A stretch of DNA of 64,000 nt from Chelydra serpentina (taxonomy: Eukaryota; Chordata; Testudines; Chelydridae), in the NCBI GenBank assembly GCA_037349315.1, contig JBAIAC010000027.1, positions 3,224,001 to 3,288,000 of the forward strand, in the 5' to 3' direction. Of the stretch, positions 1-12,400 are shown in pieces. Both the position numbers and the translations under genes were made by a program. The notes under the pieces are model-generated. The model had not been told where the DNA came from and ran no database searches. It saw only the letters and a program-made list of their open reading frames with translations. Within the stretch, counting starts at the first letter, position 1; the number at the start of each line of letters is the position of its first letter.

Positions 1-1765
1 CTAAGTTTACACTGATTTTCATGTGCTGACCACCTCGGATAGGGGGAGACACATGCTGTGAAATTCTGCTGAAAAGCAGGAAGAGAAATGATGTCTCAGT
101 TTAGTCCTCTGTATAAAAAAAAAAAAGTGGCCGCTTGAAAACTTTCCATACGGTATCCAGTGCACCAGAGGCATTTCACTGAAAAAGTTTGTCTCAGGGG
201 CTTCTAGAGCTCCACATACACACTCCTGGAGTGGGAGACCCAGGAGTGGAGGAGCACAGGGGATGATGTGCCCTGAGTCAGGGTTGGCGTGTGTTGGCAG
301 AGTTGGGCGCAGGCTCTGCTTGCCCTAGGCCGGGCTCAAACCAGTGTTACCAGACCCTTGTTTTCATGAGCACTGAAATGTGACAGCGCGTGACCTCCAG
401 CCAATTCCTGCATCCACCTTTGAAGTTGTAAATGCATCATCTTGGTTTTGAATGCATCTTTGATCAGAGGCAACAGCCAGAGGCAATGCTCAAAGAAGCA
501 TTTTAATACTAAAGTGTTGGGGAAAGTGAGTACACACTATGGAAGGTTAGGCAAAACAAGACCTGCTGTTTCAGATCTCTTCCTGGAGCCGGAACAGGGA
601 AACCAGGCAAGTTGTCATACAGAGATGAATCGACTCTCAGTCCTTTTGCTGAACTGATACTGTCATGGATGGATTCCTTTCCCTCCCTCCCCACCCTGGC
701 GGTACGTGACTGGTTGGTGTTCTTACTACCTTCTCAGCTGACTCTCCCTGTTCAATCTCAGACCCCTACTCTAGCTACTAGATTACATTTCCCTGGGCAT
801 CACTGTCTGCTGCCTCTTACTGCTGAAGGTGGCAAAATCACTTGAAAGTTGTATGCATTGCTAGCAGCAGCACTAAGGGCAAGAAGCTGTAGCAGGGAAA
901 AGCTCTGTTCCCTTAGTTCCTGTCTCCCCATGGAGCCATGTAGCTGGAAAGGCAGGTCCATGCAGAATCTTAAATGTTTTACACGTTCATTTATTTTATT
1001 GATTCTTCACATTTTACAAGCTGAGCTCTTAGTCGGAGGAAGCCAAAGGTGTATCTGTCACACCAGCAGGATTAACATCCTCTGTAAACAAAGCATAACC
1101 CACAATAAACGGGTGGAGAGCTCTCATTTCTAAGGGAATCTGCTTCCAAAGCCTTCTGAAGAAGACCAGAGCAAGACATTATTAGGAGCTACAGTGATCC
1201 TAATGCTGAGTCAGACCAAGTTTAATCATTTAACCTCCCACCCGGAAATCTTCTCAGGCAAAAATAAAATCAGTTAATCATTAAGGAAAAACTGTAAAGG
1301 GGGAGAGAAACGGCTCTTTAATTCTCCTTTCAGGAGGTCAGAGTGCTGTAGGATTGACTGTTCTTATTTAGAACTTCAGAGAGCTCCCCACACCCTTACT
1401 ACAACATACTTTCCGTTCTCTGGTTTGTGGCTAGCAGAAGGAGGCTTTGAAACTCAACAAGCCAAGGGGCTCTCAGCCCCTGAGAGAGGGAGAAGCTTTT
1501 GAAAAGCTGCTAGACGCTGCAGCTGAGTCTGCACACGCCGCAGGGGGTTAGTTCTGCACCAATTCAGCTTGCAGACCTCTGATGCAAGTTGTTTTGTGAC
1601 TAGCAGTGACCTTTGCAATCACCGGGAGTACAATTATATTCTAGAAAAGGTTGGGTGTTTTTTTTTAAATGGTTCCTCTGGAACTTTTTAAAACTTCATT
1701 TCTGAGAAGGCTTCAAACCTGCTGGCTGTGTGAGTCACAGTGTGGCTAGACAGACAAGGATAGTT

Positions 1766-1798
1766 AGAGAGAGAGAGAGAGAGTGTGTGTGTGTGTGA
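1766..1798. repeat. (GA)n(GT)n compound microsatellite
   Basis: About eight GA repeats run directly into about eight GT repeats. It is a simple sequence with no nearby gene signal. Confidence 0.9.
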
Positions 1799-2240
1799 CT
1801 AACACATGCTTCACGTTCTCTTCTGATGTAATTTCTTTGTGCAAAAGGAGCAGGCAAATATCTGTGAAATTGGAATAATGCTGCCCCTCTGTGCCATGAA
1901 GCTTAGTTGCTGAACGTTTATAAAGCACTTTGCAATCCTTTGGGGGTACTGGAGCTAAAAAAAAGGGCACGGTAATAATATACTAACCTCCTTTGGTATT
2001 GGGTATGTTCTTCTCTCCCAAGAATGTTGGGCATAATAAACATAGAAGCTACAAGCTGGGAAAGACCAGCCTGTTTCTAGAAATGCTCCCTCTACTGCCC
2101 TGCCTTTTTGAGTGATTTCCGATGTAATTGAACTTCTCTAGCCCCTGAGCATTACCAGTCTGGGGGGAAACCAGGTCTCTGCCCACATGAACCAGTTACT
2201 CGGGGCTGTTTCTGTGCAGCTGGAATCCAACATAGGTCAG

Positions 2241-2480
2241 AGCAGTGGTGGATTGGCCCAGGGGCCCCAGCCAATTGGGGGGCCCCTGGATAAATGGGCG
2301 TCCCCACGCCCTGACCTGCTCTACCTGGCACTCCTGCCGGGGAGCGGGACAAGACCCCGTGCCCCGACCCCACTCCCTGTTGGAAGCATTGGGGGACCGC
2401 AGGTTGGAAGGGGTGGGGAGGGGCCTCCACTTGCCCTGGCCCAGGGTCCCACAAACCTCTAATCTGCCTCTGGGTCAGAG
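2241..2480. repeat. GC-rich interspersed repeat, family not identified
   Basis: A GC-rich block in AT-richer surroundings, beginning near 'gtggattggcccagggg'. Its composition and abrupt edges match a dispersed turtle repeat. The reading frames on both strands are low-complexity Pro/Gly-rich and have no gene support. Confidence 0.45.
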
Positions 2481-4566
2481 TAGAATGCAGCACGGGTATT
2501 TAACGCACACATAGTGACCCTTCCGACTCCTAGGCCGTGCCCCTATGAAATGTGGTACAGACATCCCAAAAGGGGGGACACTAGGAGCGAAGGATTGGCA
2601 GCAGAGGGGGTGGAAGTGATAAGGTTTCCTTTCTTTAGTGTGCCCTACATGTTCAGCAAATTTCCCTTTCAAGAGCCAACATTTCTGATACTAACAATGT
2701 GCTAACCAGAGAGAGATCGGCAGCGTTGTGTGGGAAAGAGGAAAACATGGGTCTAAAATGAGCGATGTCTGTAACGAGGCACATCTGAAAGGTGACGTAC
2801 CTTTTAAATCCCTGCTTGCGTGCGTTGACGTTTATTCCACTCTGTTACCAGGACATTTCCATAGGATGACGACACCTCCAGGTAGCTAGCATGGAAAGTG
2901 AAGATGGATAGTGCAAATACCTCATTTAGCAGCTTTCTAAGGTAACCCACAAGGATATTTTGATGATGGCTACAGATGTTGGTAGACAGACAGAGGCACT
3001 GATAAAAACGGACTGCCGCTAGTTTTCTGTCTATATTTAAATGTATTGTGCTAGCACTGAAACCCCAACTAGGAAATCCACAACAGACTTGCCTAACTGT
3101 GTCTCAGCAACCAGCAGTCCTGAGAGAGTCATCTACAGGCAGAGTGCAGAGTACAGTTCTGCATTATTCACGTGGAAGCCAGGAACAGAGGTATGAGGTC
3201 CCTTCCATGCCTTCTCTTTTTAATAAGTAAGTGAATTTTATTTATTTTCCGCCCACCTACATTAGAAAACAGAAGTCTTGGACTGTGAAAAGAAAGTTGT
3301 GAATCTGAGGACTCGAGGCGGTCACTTAATCTGACCAAGTAAAGTGCTTTATGCCTGCAGCGTATTTTGGAAGTTTCAAGGTTTCAGCACTTGTAGAAGC
3401 ACTGTATAAAAGTCCTTGTTGCAAAATTATTGGTTTTCTAGTATTTCAGCATGATCAGCTAATGGCGGGGGCGGGAGAGGGCAATTTCAGTGTCTTGTAA
3501 GTTCTTGCAATTCTCTAGAAAAAGCTAATGTTAGTGAAATCCACTGGGATCAGCTGTATTAAGGGGACAGACAGGGAGGTGCTCAGATACTGTAGAGTGA
3601 GGATCATATAAGTGCCTGGGTATATAGATAGACTGCACTATATAATCACGATGAATCAACTGAGAAAATTCTCCTCTCATTTACATAGGTAAAAAGCTAT
3701 ATTTAGTCAGTGAGGTCACAGTCTCCACTGTTGTAATGGAGAGCGGAATGTGGACCAATGTCTTTATGTCCATTAGCTCTCCCTTTTATAAGCATCCTTA
3801 GGGATACATGTCTGTGTGCCAATCAGGGAATGCATTCAGAAATTCATTGCCCATGGAGATTTGGCTGGCTGAACTCTGATCAAGTGTTCTGAACTTTTTA
3901 TTTAGGATAAAAAGAGAACCTCTTTCTCAGCCCTTTATTTGGAAATAAGGATTGATAATATAAATAAGAGGCAGATATGAATTAGAAAATTCACTTTGAA
4001 ATTCTGGAAGTAAGATGTTAAATATCAATGAGGACAAATAGCTGTTTAAAAACCTGCTGACTTCTGACATTTTCAGTACTTCAGAGACGCCACAAAACAT
4101 CATTGTTATAGAGACTGTTATAAGACCCTGTTTTCAGTTGCTTATAACTTTTGCCAGACTAACCATTCAGGTTGAAATTTTCCATGTTAGGCTGATGATT
4201 TATTTTGTGAAACTTTCAGCAAAACTTGTTTAGTCATTTCTGAGAATAAAATTAGTGACAACTATGGCGTTTTGCTCAACTTAGAGAATTCTTACAACCA
4301 TTTAGTTGAGTGCCTCTATGTTTTGGAGCAGGGACTTGAAATTTGTCAGTGGGGGTCAAAGATGTGCTGTTTGTCGTCCCTGTGAAAATTCTCCCAAATT
4401 GGTCAAGCAACAAGCCCCTGAAAAATCACAGTTTGCACATACTCTTTAGAGACTTGCTGCAGTTTGTCAGCTAAATCCTCTGAAGATTGCATTTGCATTG
4501 ATCCTGCTCCATCCTTATGCAGTTCCTCTGTGCTGAATGGACTGCATGTGCCCTAGCTGCATAGAG

Positions 4567-4690
4567 CAGTGGCTTTCAACCTTTTTTCATTTGAAAATTT
4601 TTTTTGAATGGAGGTGTGGACCACTTTGAAAAATTTAGACATAGTCTGCAGATCCCCAGGGGTCTGCAGACCACAGGTTGAAAATCATTG
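4567..4690. repeat. hAT-like MITE with imperfect 8-bp target duplication
   Basis: The ends form imperfect inverted repeats: 'cagtggctttcaacctt' at the left and the complement of 'aggttgaaaatcattg' at the right. The flanks are gcatagag (4559-4566) and gcagagag (4691-4698), an 8-bp target duplication with one mismatch, as expected for hAT transposons. Confidence 0.7.
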
Positions 4691-5285
4691 GCAGAGAGCA
4701 ATTGAGGATGCTTCATTTCCAGGCTGTTCCCTGCAGCTACTCCCTGCAGGAGCTCAAAGCTCTTTTGTCCCACCCTCCTCCGAGTGCAGCAAACTGCACG
4801 AAATGCTCTAAATGGCTCTGGTGTGAGTTATGGAGCTACGGTCTCAGTTAAGCCCCAGTGTCTCCTCAAAGTGTGATTATTGTCTGTTGGAGTGGCTTTG
4901 CGGGAAGGAGCCCATACAAGCCTGATGTTGGCAAAGCCTGTGACACGCGTGCAAAGCCAAAGATAAACATGATATAGACGAGGCCGTGGTCTCTGTCCCC
5001 CTGGCAATCTCAGGAGAGACATCAATGTTCACAGGATTGCAATAAGTACAGATGCCTCTCCAAACCCAGCCTTTTGAATTTTGCCCATGGCTGATTCTGT
5101 TGGCAAGGATTTCACAGCACATTGCTTACAACAGTCTCCAAGCTACCTTCCCTTCCTGCATATGTGGGCAGGTTATGTCATAATTTTCCACTATAGAGTT
5201 TCTTGCAACTCTCTCTGAAGCAGACAGGCTACTAGACTAGGCGAATCACGGGTCTGATATAGTACGGCAGCTGCTCTGTCCTAGG

Positions 5286-6149
5286 TGTCACAGTTCAGGG
5301 CAACTGTATTTCCCCCTTGTAGTCCAGCAAGGGCACCCACTCTAGGCCCGTCTCCTCAGCTGTCACCTTTCTTGGGCAAAGACCTGTGCCTCTCTCCCTT
5401 CTGACCAAGATTTTTCCAGGCTGCACAGTTCCCTGCCTACACTGTGAGTTCTCCACCAAATCAGACTGCCTAAGCTGGCCTGCTTTGCTTTCTTCTCAAA
5501 GGGTAAACACTGCATGATTGCCCACAGTTAGTTTCCATAGACCCCTTTCTAAGCAAGAACATTTATTCTTAAAGTGAAAGCATGACAGAGAAAACACATT
5601 ACAACAGGAAAAGAATCTACACACATGCTAATAAGCTTACCAAAGATCATCCCCAACTCCAACAAGGGCTTTGGCAGTGATCAGTCCTTCAACCCCCACC
5701 AAGGGATTTTTTTGTGGTTAAAAATTCATGACAGCTGCTAGCTGAGAACAAGCACATCCATTAATCTGAGCTCCTTTGTGCAGCTCAGGGTTTGATCGTT
5801 AGAGTCTGGGAAGAGATAATAAGTGGATGATGGTCTCTCCTTATGGGGTAGCTCCAAAAGGTTGGGTCCGGAGATGAGAATTCGCATTCACCTCCTTCCA
5901 AGTATTTCGCACTCACCTTTGTCCCAAAGGGTCCTTCTTGTCTAGCACATTCTTTAAAATAGTTATTTGAAGCTCATAAACACTTCCCAGGGTTTACATT
6001 GCTCACATCTACCCCCTAGAGATGTTACATACAATTCTACAATAATATGTAAACTTTTCATTTTGAATATAACGGACTCCAAAGCTGCGTAAACTTAATT
6101 CAATACGTTTTTTTCAAAGATATTGCAGGAAATTACCATATCTGTCACA
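5286..6149. mobile_element. Probable solo LTR (864 bp) with 5-bp target duplication CTAGG
   Basis: The block begins TGTCACAG and ends CTGTCACA, so it has the TG...CA termini of an LTR. It is flanked by CTAGG at 5281-5285 and 6150-6154. No internal retroviral coding region or second LTR is seen, which fits a solo LTR left by recombination. Confidence 0.65.
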
Positions 6150-6639
6150 CTAGGTTCACCTTCTCAGTGGTGAGAGACCAAATTCAGGTATGGTGTAGAT
6201 GGGTGAAATTTCCTATGTTTCAATGAGAGTAGGACCCACTTTTTTGAATTTGGCCCCAGGATCCTCTGAGAAACTACAGCTTCTGTTATGTTAACCCATA
6301 ATGTGGACTGACGATCATCCCATACAGCATGGTAAGCCCTACAGAACTTTCCCAACATAAGTCAATGTTTTCCCCTGTCTTGGGAGCATGACTTCTGAGT
6401 TAAACAAGATGAACGAACCAAAGCCAAGAGGTGGGGGAGCGAGGGGAGAATCAGTGAAGAGGGCAGCAAGGATTGCTGGAAAAAGTTCATTTGAAGGAGC
6501 TGAGAGATAACCGAGAGACTGCTCCTAGCTTTGGGGACACAGCATGATAGAAGGTCCTCAAATCCAAGCTATGTCTAAATTTTGCTGGTTCTTTCTGCGT
6601 AATATCGACGGTACGGCCTTTCCTATCCACCCACCCAGC

Positions 6640-7080
6640 TAAAACACTCATCCAGGCGCTCATCGTTTTGCATCTCGGTTACTGCAACATCCTTTTCTTG
6701 GGTCTTGACAAGTGTAATCTTGCCTTGCTCATACCCATTCAGAATGGTGCTGCAAAGATCACTCTTCTAAGCCATTACTTTGATCAGATCACCCCTTTCT
6801 TTGAACCCATCCGCTTGGTCCCTTTTCTCTGTTGCCTCAAACATAAGCTGCTTGTCTTCACTTCATGGTCTATCTCCACCCTACCTACCATCAATCATTC
6901 GCTATCAAAATGTTGACTCCCACCTCCCCTATGATGCCAGCCTCCATCGCCCGCTTCTTAAGTTTAAAACAAGCCCCTTCATACTCTCTCCCATGCTGGT
7001 CCTCACACTTGGAAGGAGCTCTTTGTAAACATCCTCAAAAAGACCTCATTATTCACCTTCACATCTCTCCTTAAAAAATC
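6640..7080 (+). mobile_element. Degenerate LINE 3' fragment (L2/CR1-like reverse transcriptase C-terminus)
   Basis: The translation carries a chain of motifs typical of the end of L2/CR1-type ORF2: 'LGYCNILFLGL', then 'IQNGAAKIT', 'FDQITPFFEPIR', 'FLCCLKHKLLVFT' and a downstream LHPTYHQSF-like segment in another frame. Stops and frame changes show it is dead. The clade is inferred from motif pattern only. Confidence 0.6.
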
Positions 7081-8007
7081 TCCCCTGGCGTGATGGCTAA
7101 AATACCCCTGACAACAGATAGGGTGTCGATGCAACTACAGGAGTGAAGTTTCTCTTCAGCTGCTCTCTTGCTTTATAGATCAACCCCTGTCCAAACTTTG
7201 TCCAACTGAGGGCAACATTTAGTAATTTACCAGGGGCCTGAAAACCACAACTCACTTGCATAAAAATAAGTCTATTGGAGTCACCTTCCCCTACAATACT
7301 GATGTAGTCTCTATGGGCCACACGAGTTCAGCGTTCACTGCTCCAGCCTGGCCACTCAGATAAAGACAGTCCATTGTGTGTTGGGACTTGCAGGCAGCAT
7401 TTCTATTGTCAAATTAAGAGGCATGTAGGCCTCATTGCAGAACTCGTTGTTTTGCATTTTGACTGTGTGTCATGTGCTAATAACAATACTTAGGACTTCG
7501 GCCACTCAGTGCAGCCAAGCATAAATACAGGCTAAATCTGAATAATAATAGTAACAGAACTGTACACATACAGTTTCTGCATGATGTCTTTGTTTCCAAC
7601 CAATACACAACCCCAGGTGTGTGAAGGAGGTAAACTCTTTTTGGAGTGATGTGTCCTGCCAATGGGGACAAATTCTGGCCATTCACAAAATAATCTGAAC
7701 TGCAGTAAATGGCTGCAATGAAGCAGTGAGTGCAAAGAGCACATGTCAACATCATGGGGCACATTTTCCTTTTTGCAAAATCTCTCTCCAGGAACTATTT
7801 GTGATTCCAAGGTGCTCAAGTCTGTAATGTATCACTGCAAATCCAAGATGAAATCCAGGAGGATTGCTGATACTCGGCACAATTAGTGTGTTTAGACGTT
7901 TCATAGTTGGTATTTGCAATTTGTAATATTCTATACTGGTAATTCCTCATGGATTTAATATATGTTTACACATTAGGTACCTGTTAATTACCTGTAGCAC
8001 GTGCATA

Positions 8008-8126
8008 CTCCCAAAGCTCCAGATTCTGATCTAAATTACACTGGCATAAATCTTGAGTAACTCCCCTGAAATCAGTGAAATTACTCCAGATTAACACCAG
8101 TATAAGAGAGTTCAGAATGAGGCCCC
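8008..8126. repeat. Old palindromic MITE-like repeat
   Basis: The segment reads 'agattctgatctaaattacactgg' outward and then its approximate complement ending in 'cagaatgaggcccc'. It is a short imperfect inverted repeat of a type dispersed in amniote genomes. Confidence 0.5.
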
Positions 8127-8964
8127 AAGGCATTTATTTATTGGAGAAGAGTGACAACAAGGGGCCATATTTGCCTGTGTTGTATCAATGTACCTCCATC
8201 GATTTCGGCGGGCGTGCATATTGTAATACAGAGGCGCCTTTGAGCCATTTCAAGTTAACATTTTGGTTTGTGGCTTCCTTCTTCTGACAGTCTGAGATGC
8301 AGAACTGGAGAGCATTTACTCTGGTGCAAACAGCAACCAAGGTAGGGCTCTGTGCTGGCTTCAGCTAGGGGTTTAAGAAAAAAAACCCCAAAAAACTTCA
8401 GACCGAATTGTACGCAGTGCGACCGTCATAGGCAGGGGCGTCAAGCCAGCCGGCAGTAGGGGCAAAAGGCTTGGAGTGACAATAGCTTCGATTTGATGCA
8501 TTAATGCAGGAGTCAGGTGTTTTAATGGTACTGCAGGATGCGAAGCAGGGCGGTGAGTCCGGCCACCAAGTTCCAAAGAAATGGCACGCTGTTCTCTAAA
8601 GCATGATTGAGGAAGTTGAAGCAAGGCCTAAAACCCCCCACACTGTGAGACCTGGGGTGCTCGGTGTCTGTGTGTGAAGCAGCAGCAGTCAGAATTTGTA
8701 TATATGGTGGGAAACAGCTTTGGCCACAATGTTTCACTTCTCCCTCCTCCTACGTGGTAGCAGACAGCTTGTGAAATGACACCATCTTGTTGCATAGGTA
8801 CAGGATCAAACCCAACTCCCACTAATACTGGAGTCGGAGGGCAGTGGGAGGAGGGTGGTCCTGGTATAAAAGAGAACAGACCTTGGCTCGCCTGCACTCT
8901 GAAAAGCATGAGGGAAGATGGCCAAATCCTAGGATGAATATTTGGAAGTGGGCTCAAACTGCAG

Positions 8965-9150
8965 ATCAGTGTGGCCTAAAGGATAGAGCACTGGACGGGG
9001 ACTCAGGAAACCTGGGTTCTGTTCCAATCTCTGTTATTAGCCTGCTGGCTGACCTTGGGCAAGTCACTTCACCTCTCTGTGCCAGAAGATGTTGACCTGC
9101 TTTGTAAAGTGCTTGGAAATCTAGCGATGAAAAGTGCTATGTTAGAGTTA
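8965..9150 (+). repeat. MIR-like (CORE-SINE) copy
   Basis: The order 'gagcactggac', 'ggttctgttcc', 'ctgaccttgggcaagtca', 'cctctctgtgcc' and 'tttgtaaagtgcttgg' is the MIR consensus order: tRNA-like box B region, core and tail. Confidence 0.65.
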
Positions 9151-9372
9151 GGCATTATAATATCCTGGGTTTGGATTTCAGACACCGCCTGCATTTGGAT
9201 CCAGAGTTGGTTTGAGCTCTTGTCTCAGAATACAGCAAAAATTTCCAAATGATCATAGCATGTAAAATGTAGAATGGCTCAGTAGACCCCAAATAAGCAG
9301 GGAAAGGGGCTGGGGGAGGCTGTGTTGTGAGTGCTAACCCTGCCAGTCACTGTTCTGATGTTGCTTTTGCAG

Positions 9373-9487
9373 TGGTAACGCCCCTGAGCAGCTTTAATAT
9401 CGATACCCGCAAGAAGTGGATTACGCCGCCCACAGCTGCACTCTCTTGGCCCAAGGTTCTGCAGCATTCAGATGGGCACAAGACCTG
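9373..9487 (+). CDS. ITGAE: ITGAE exon 2: N-terminus of the mature chain
   Basis: Acceptor AG at 9371-9372 and donor GT at 9488; phase 1 in, phase 2 out. It encodes SSFNIDTRKKWITPP and ends at Thr-Trp, matching the integrin 'FN.D' N-terminus and the human exon end. The split first codon (xTG) needs one base from exon 1. Confidence 0.9.
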
Positions 9488-12400
9488 GTAAGGGCCCGAA
9501 CCCCTCTCAGGCGTGTCGGACTAGCTGTTCTGGGGCCCAGTGCCCATCCCTGGTTCTTTCAGGCTCCTGTGAGCAAGTTACAAAGCACCATCTTGCCTTT
9601 GTGGAGATGTCATTCTTTGCACACTTTAAGCCTGGCAATGGATTGGAACCTCAATGTTTTTTGAGTATTTTTTAAAAGCATTTCAGTTAATCTCTTCATG
9701 AAAGTGCCCCTGGATTCCACACTGCCCTTTCCCCATCCCTAGCTAAGTCCTGGTGCTGTACAGACAGCGACTTCCTTCACCACCCCCACACAGACACAGA
9801 CAGCTGGTCTCCTGCTGCACAACCTGCCCGAATGTGTATTTCCAGGCCCTGTGCGTGATCTGTAGCCAGCAGCCGCAGTCGCTGCGCCCCGGCACCTGCC
9901 GTGAGATGTGACGGCACAACTGGCCAGAGATTGCCGCGTTTGTTCTCGTGGGTTTGTGGGGGAACAGCAGTAGGTCTCTGTGGAGAGAAGGGTTGTCATG
10001 GAGACAACCTAGATAGTGTAGGGGGGAGAGCTAGAGTAGCGGTGTATCTATAGAGCAGGAAGGGTTGGTTTTAGCTTTGGAGTGTAAAAAAAACCACCCC
10101 CAACAACTCCCCCGCTCCTTTCAGCAGAATGTGAAATAGACAATACTCCCAGCATGTGTCATTTCCCAATGCAGCGCGGGAATCTTTAGTACTGGGGGCT
10201 CTGCCTGACTGCCTTGCTTACTGCCCACTGCATAGATGAGTTGGGCTCCCCTCACTTCCAGCCAAGGAATCAGGCAAGTCACCTTGGGACCTGTTTGCTT
10301 GGTCGTGGCCCACCTGACCTGACTCAGTATTTCAGACACAGCAGGGGGTAGAGAATCAGATTAATGATGTCTCTCCCCCCCATACCGCCAGCTAAGGCAA
10401 CTGGCATTGCTGTAGGTAATGTTTGGACTGGAGGTGCAGGTGGCTAGGGTGAGGTGGAGCATATTAAGGTGGAAGCCTTTCCTGCCTATCTCTTGTTAAT
10501 AGCACAGGAACGGACCCACTGGTGACAATGACAGGATGGTGGGAGGGAATGGAGGGAAGACCCCCTCCCCCCTCCAAGAGTCTCCAAGAGAAATTGGATA
10601 AACCTGGCAGATGTTACCATATGCAATTCAATCCCAGGCTCTTCCCTAAACTGGGAAATTTTAGGTCTTACACCATATTGCATCGTGCAGAATAGCTATC
10701 GAGAACAGTGATGGTGATTTATATGACCAGCCACTGGTCGGCACGGTCCACATACCCTTTGGCATTGTAACGGGAAAAGCTGTAGGGCCAGGCACTAAAA
10801 TCTGGGGTGAGAGAGCTGCCTCCAAGCTAAGGTGTGGGGGGGAAGTGAGAGTGAAAGACCTTGTGCTTCCTTTATTGAACTGCAAAATATCTGTCTGGCG
10901 GTGATGGTGATTAGTTAAGTCTACCCAAGGGTCAGACACAACAGTGACATGGGAACGTAGAGGGGGAAGCCACCATGGTTGGCTTGGACTGATAGAGTTG
11001 CACAGACTTCTCCCTTGTACTCTGCAATGAGAACAGACCCCACTTCCTCATTCCCACCCCGCCCTTCTTATTTTCTTTAGGGTTTTGGCTACTTCCTCGG
11101 TGGAGGACAATCCGAGCAGGCAGCTTGGTAGGCTGAATAAGTGTACTCTTATCTTGAATGAGCTCCACTGCAAGGAAGTTGGCCTGAGAGGTACAGTCTG
11201 GCTCAGTCTTCCCAGTAGTTGCTCTGAATTGGTTTTGAACGGGATGGGGATGTTGCAAACGCTAGTGCGGGCCATCACAAAGAGACTCGGGCAGGAGGCA
11301 GAGAGCAGTTCCTGATGCATGAAGTATCTCTAGGTCATCCCTCAGCTCTGACAGGAAAAGAAATCCAAACGCACACTGCCACGGCTTGGGGGGAAGCTTA
11401 TCTGAGTGTTGGGAGATTGTCTAATTTGAAGTCTGCTTCAAAGCCCACTGGAATCAATGGAAAAACGTAGTGTGTTTCCAGAGTGCCCATCACTATAGTA
11501 GTTGAACGTAGCATATTAACAAATGGATTAACGGTATAGGCTACTCCTAAATCCCTCGTACTGAATTAGCCACCTTTGCCTGAGTGTATCATGTCTGCCC
11601 AAGGATGAGAAATGCTGAGATGACCGGCGCTAGAAAACCTACCGAGGCATATTTCCATTTAATTAAATTCCCCTCCCCCCTTGCTGATTGATTGATTGAT
11701 TGATTTTTTAACACTGTTTAGGAAATATTCAAAAGTCAAAAAGTATCCAGGATGGTGCCATAGCTATTGCCAGAAGCGCAGAATGGATCCTGGTAAGTGA
11801 TTGGCAGATCCTCAGGGCTCGGAATGTCCGCTTGTAACGTACAGTATCCATTTGCTGTGACGTATAAAGGATCGGAACTAATACTGCTGGGTACTGATGG
11901 CATCCCGGTGGTCCTGCAGGCTAGTGCATTATTGCATTGCCATGCAAGTGACGAGGTTTGAGGGCAGGATCCTCTCTTCAGTTGCGGGGAGGGCTGTGCC
12001 TTTGAGTCTTCAAGGGGAAACAGTGCTTGGCAGAAGCCTTCCCTCCCCGAGAGGGAGGAGGAAAGGAAGCTAAGCAGAAGGTGTTTGAACATGGCAGTGA
12101 CCTGGACTTGGTTGATGTGCTGCTGGTACCTCTGGAGCCCTGTTGACTTGTGTGTGTTGACTTGTGACTTCCTGGCTGTCCTTGACTGAAGCCTCCCCCT
12201 TTGCTTTGGTTAAACATTAAAGTCCAGCACAACCCAGGCATGATTGTTGGTCCCCTGGCTTGATTGATTCTGAAGTGTTGCCAGTTGGTTTCTTTGCACG
12301 TCTTTGGTCAGTTTGCTCATTACTTATGAGCGTTGCCCTCCCTTCCCCCACAGGCTTGCCTGCAGAAAAAGCAGCGCCGGGCCCTTAGCATCACAGAAGA

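Larger units (their letters stand above)
1..9372. other. 5' flank and/or intron 1 of ITGAE; no exon recognised
   Basis: The first exon I can support starts at 9373 and needs one base of a split codon from an upstream exon 1 carrying the start and signal peptide. I looked for a short ATG-led hydrophobic reading frame ending in phase 1 at a GT donor and found nothing convincing. One candidate starts at the ATG at 2187 and ends at GT 2239-2240, but its peptide is too polar to trust. Exon 1 may be here unseen or may lie before the window. The identifiable content is repeats, listed separately; 2480-4560 and 8130-8930 show nothing I recognise. Confidence 0.5.

Noticed and set aside
2187..2240. Possible ITGAE exon 1
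   Set aside because: The phase and donor (ata g|GTCAGA) would fit, but the peptide MNQLLGAVSVQLESNI is too polar for a signal peptide and it abuts a dispersed repeat.
9571..9620. A candidate ITGAE exon 3 after the acceptor at 9569-9570 (Trp-Leu-Leu...)
   Set aside because: It meets a stop after three residues in the required frame. The exon at 11081-11190 fits the family and phase.
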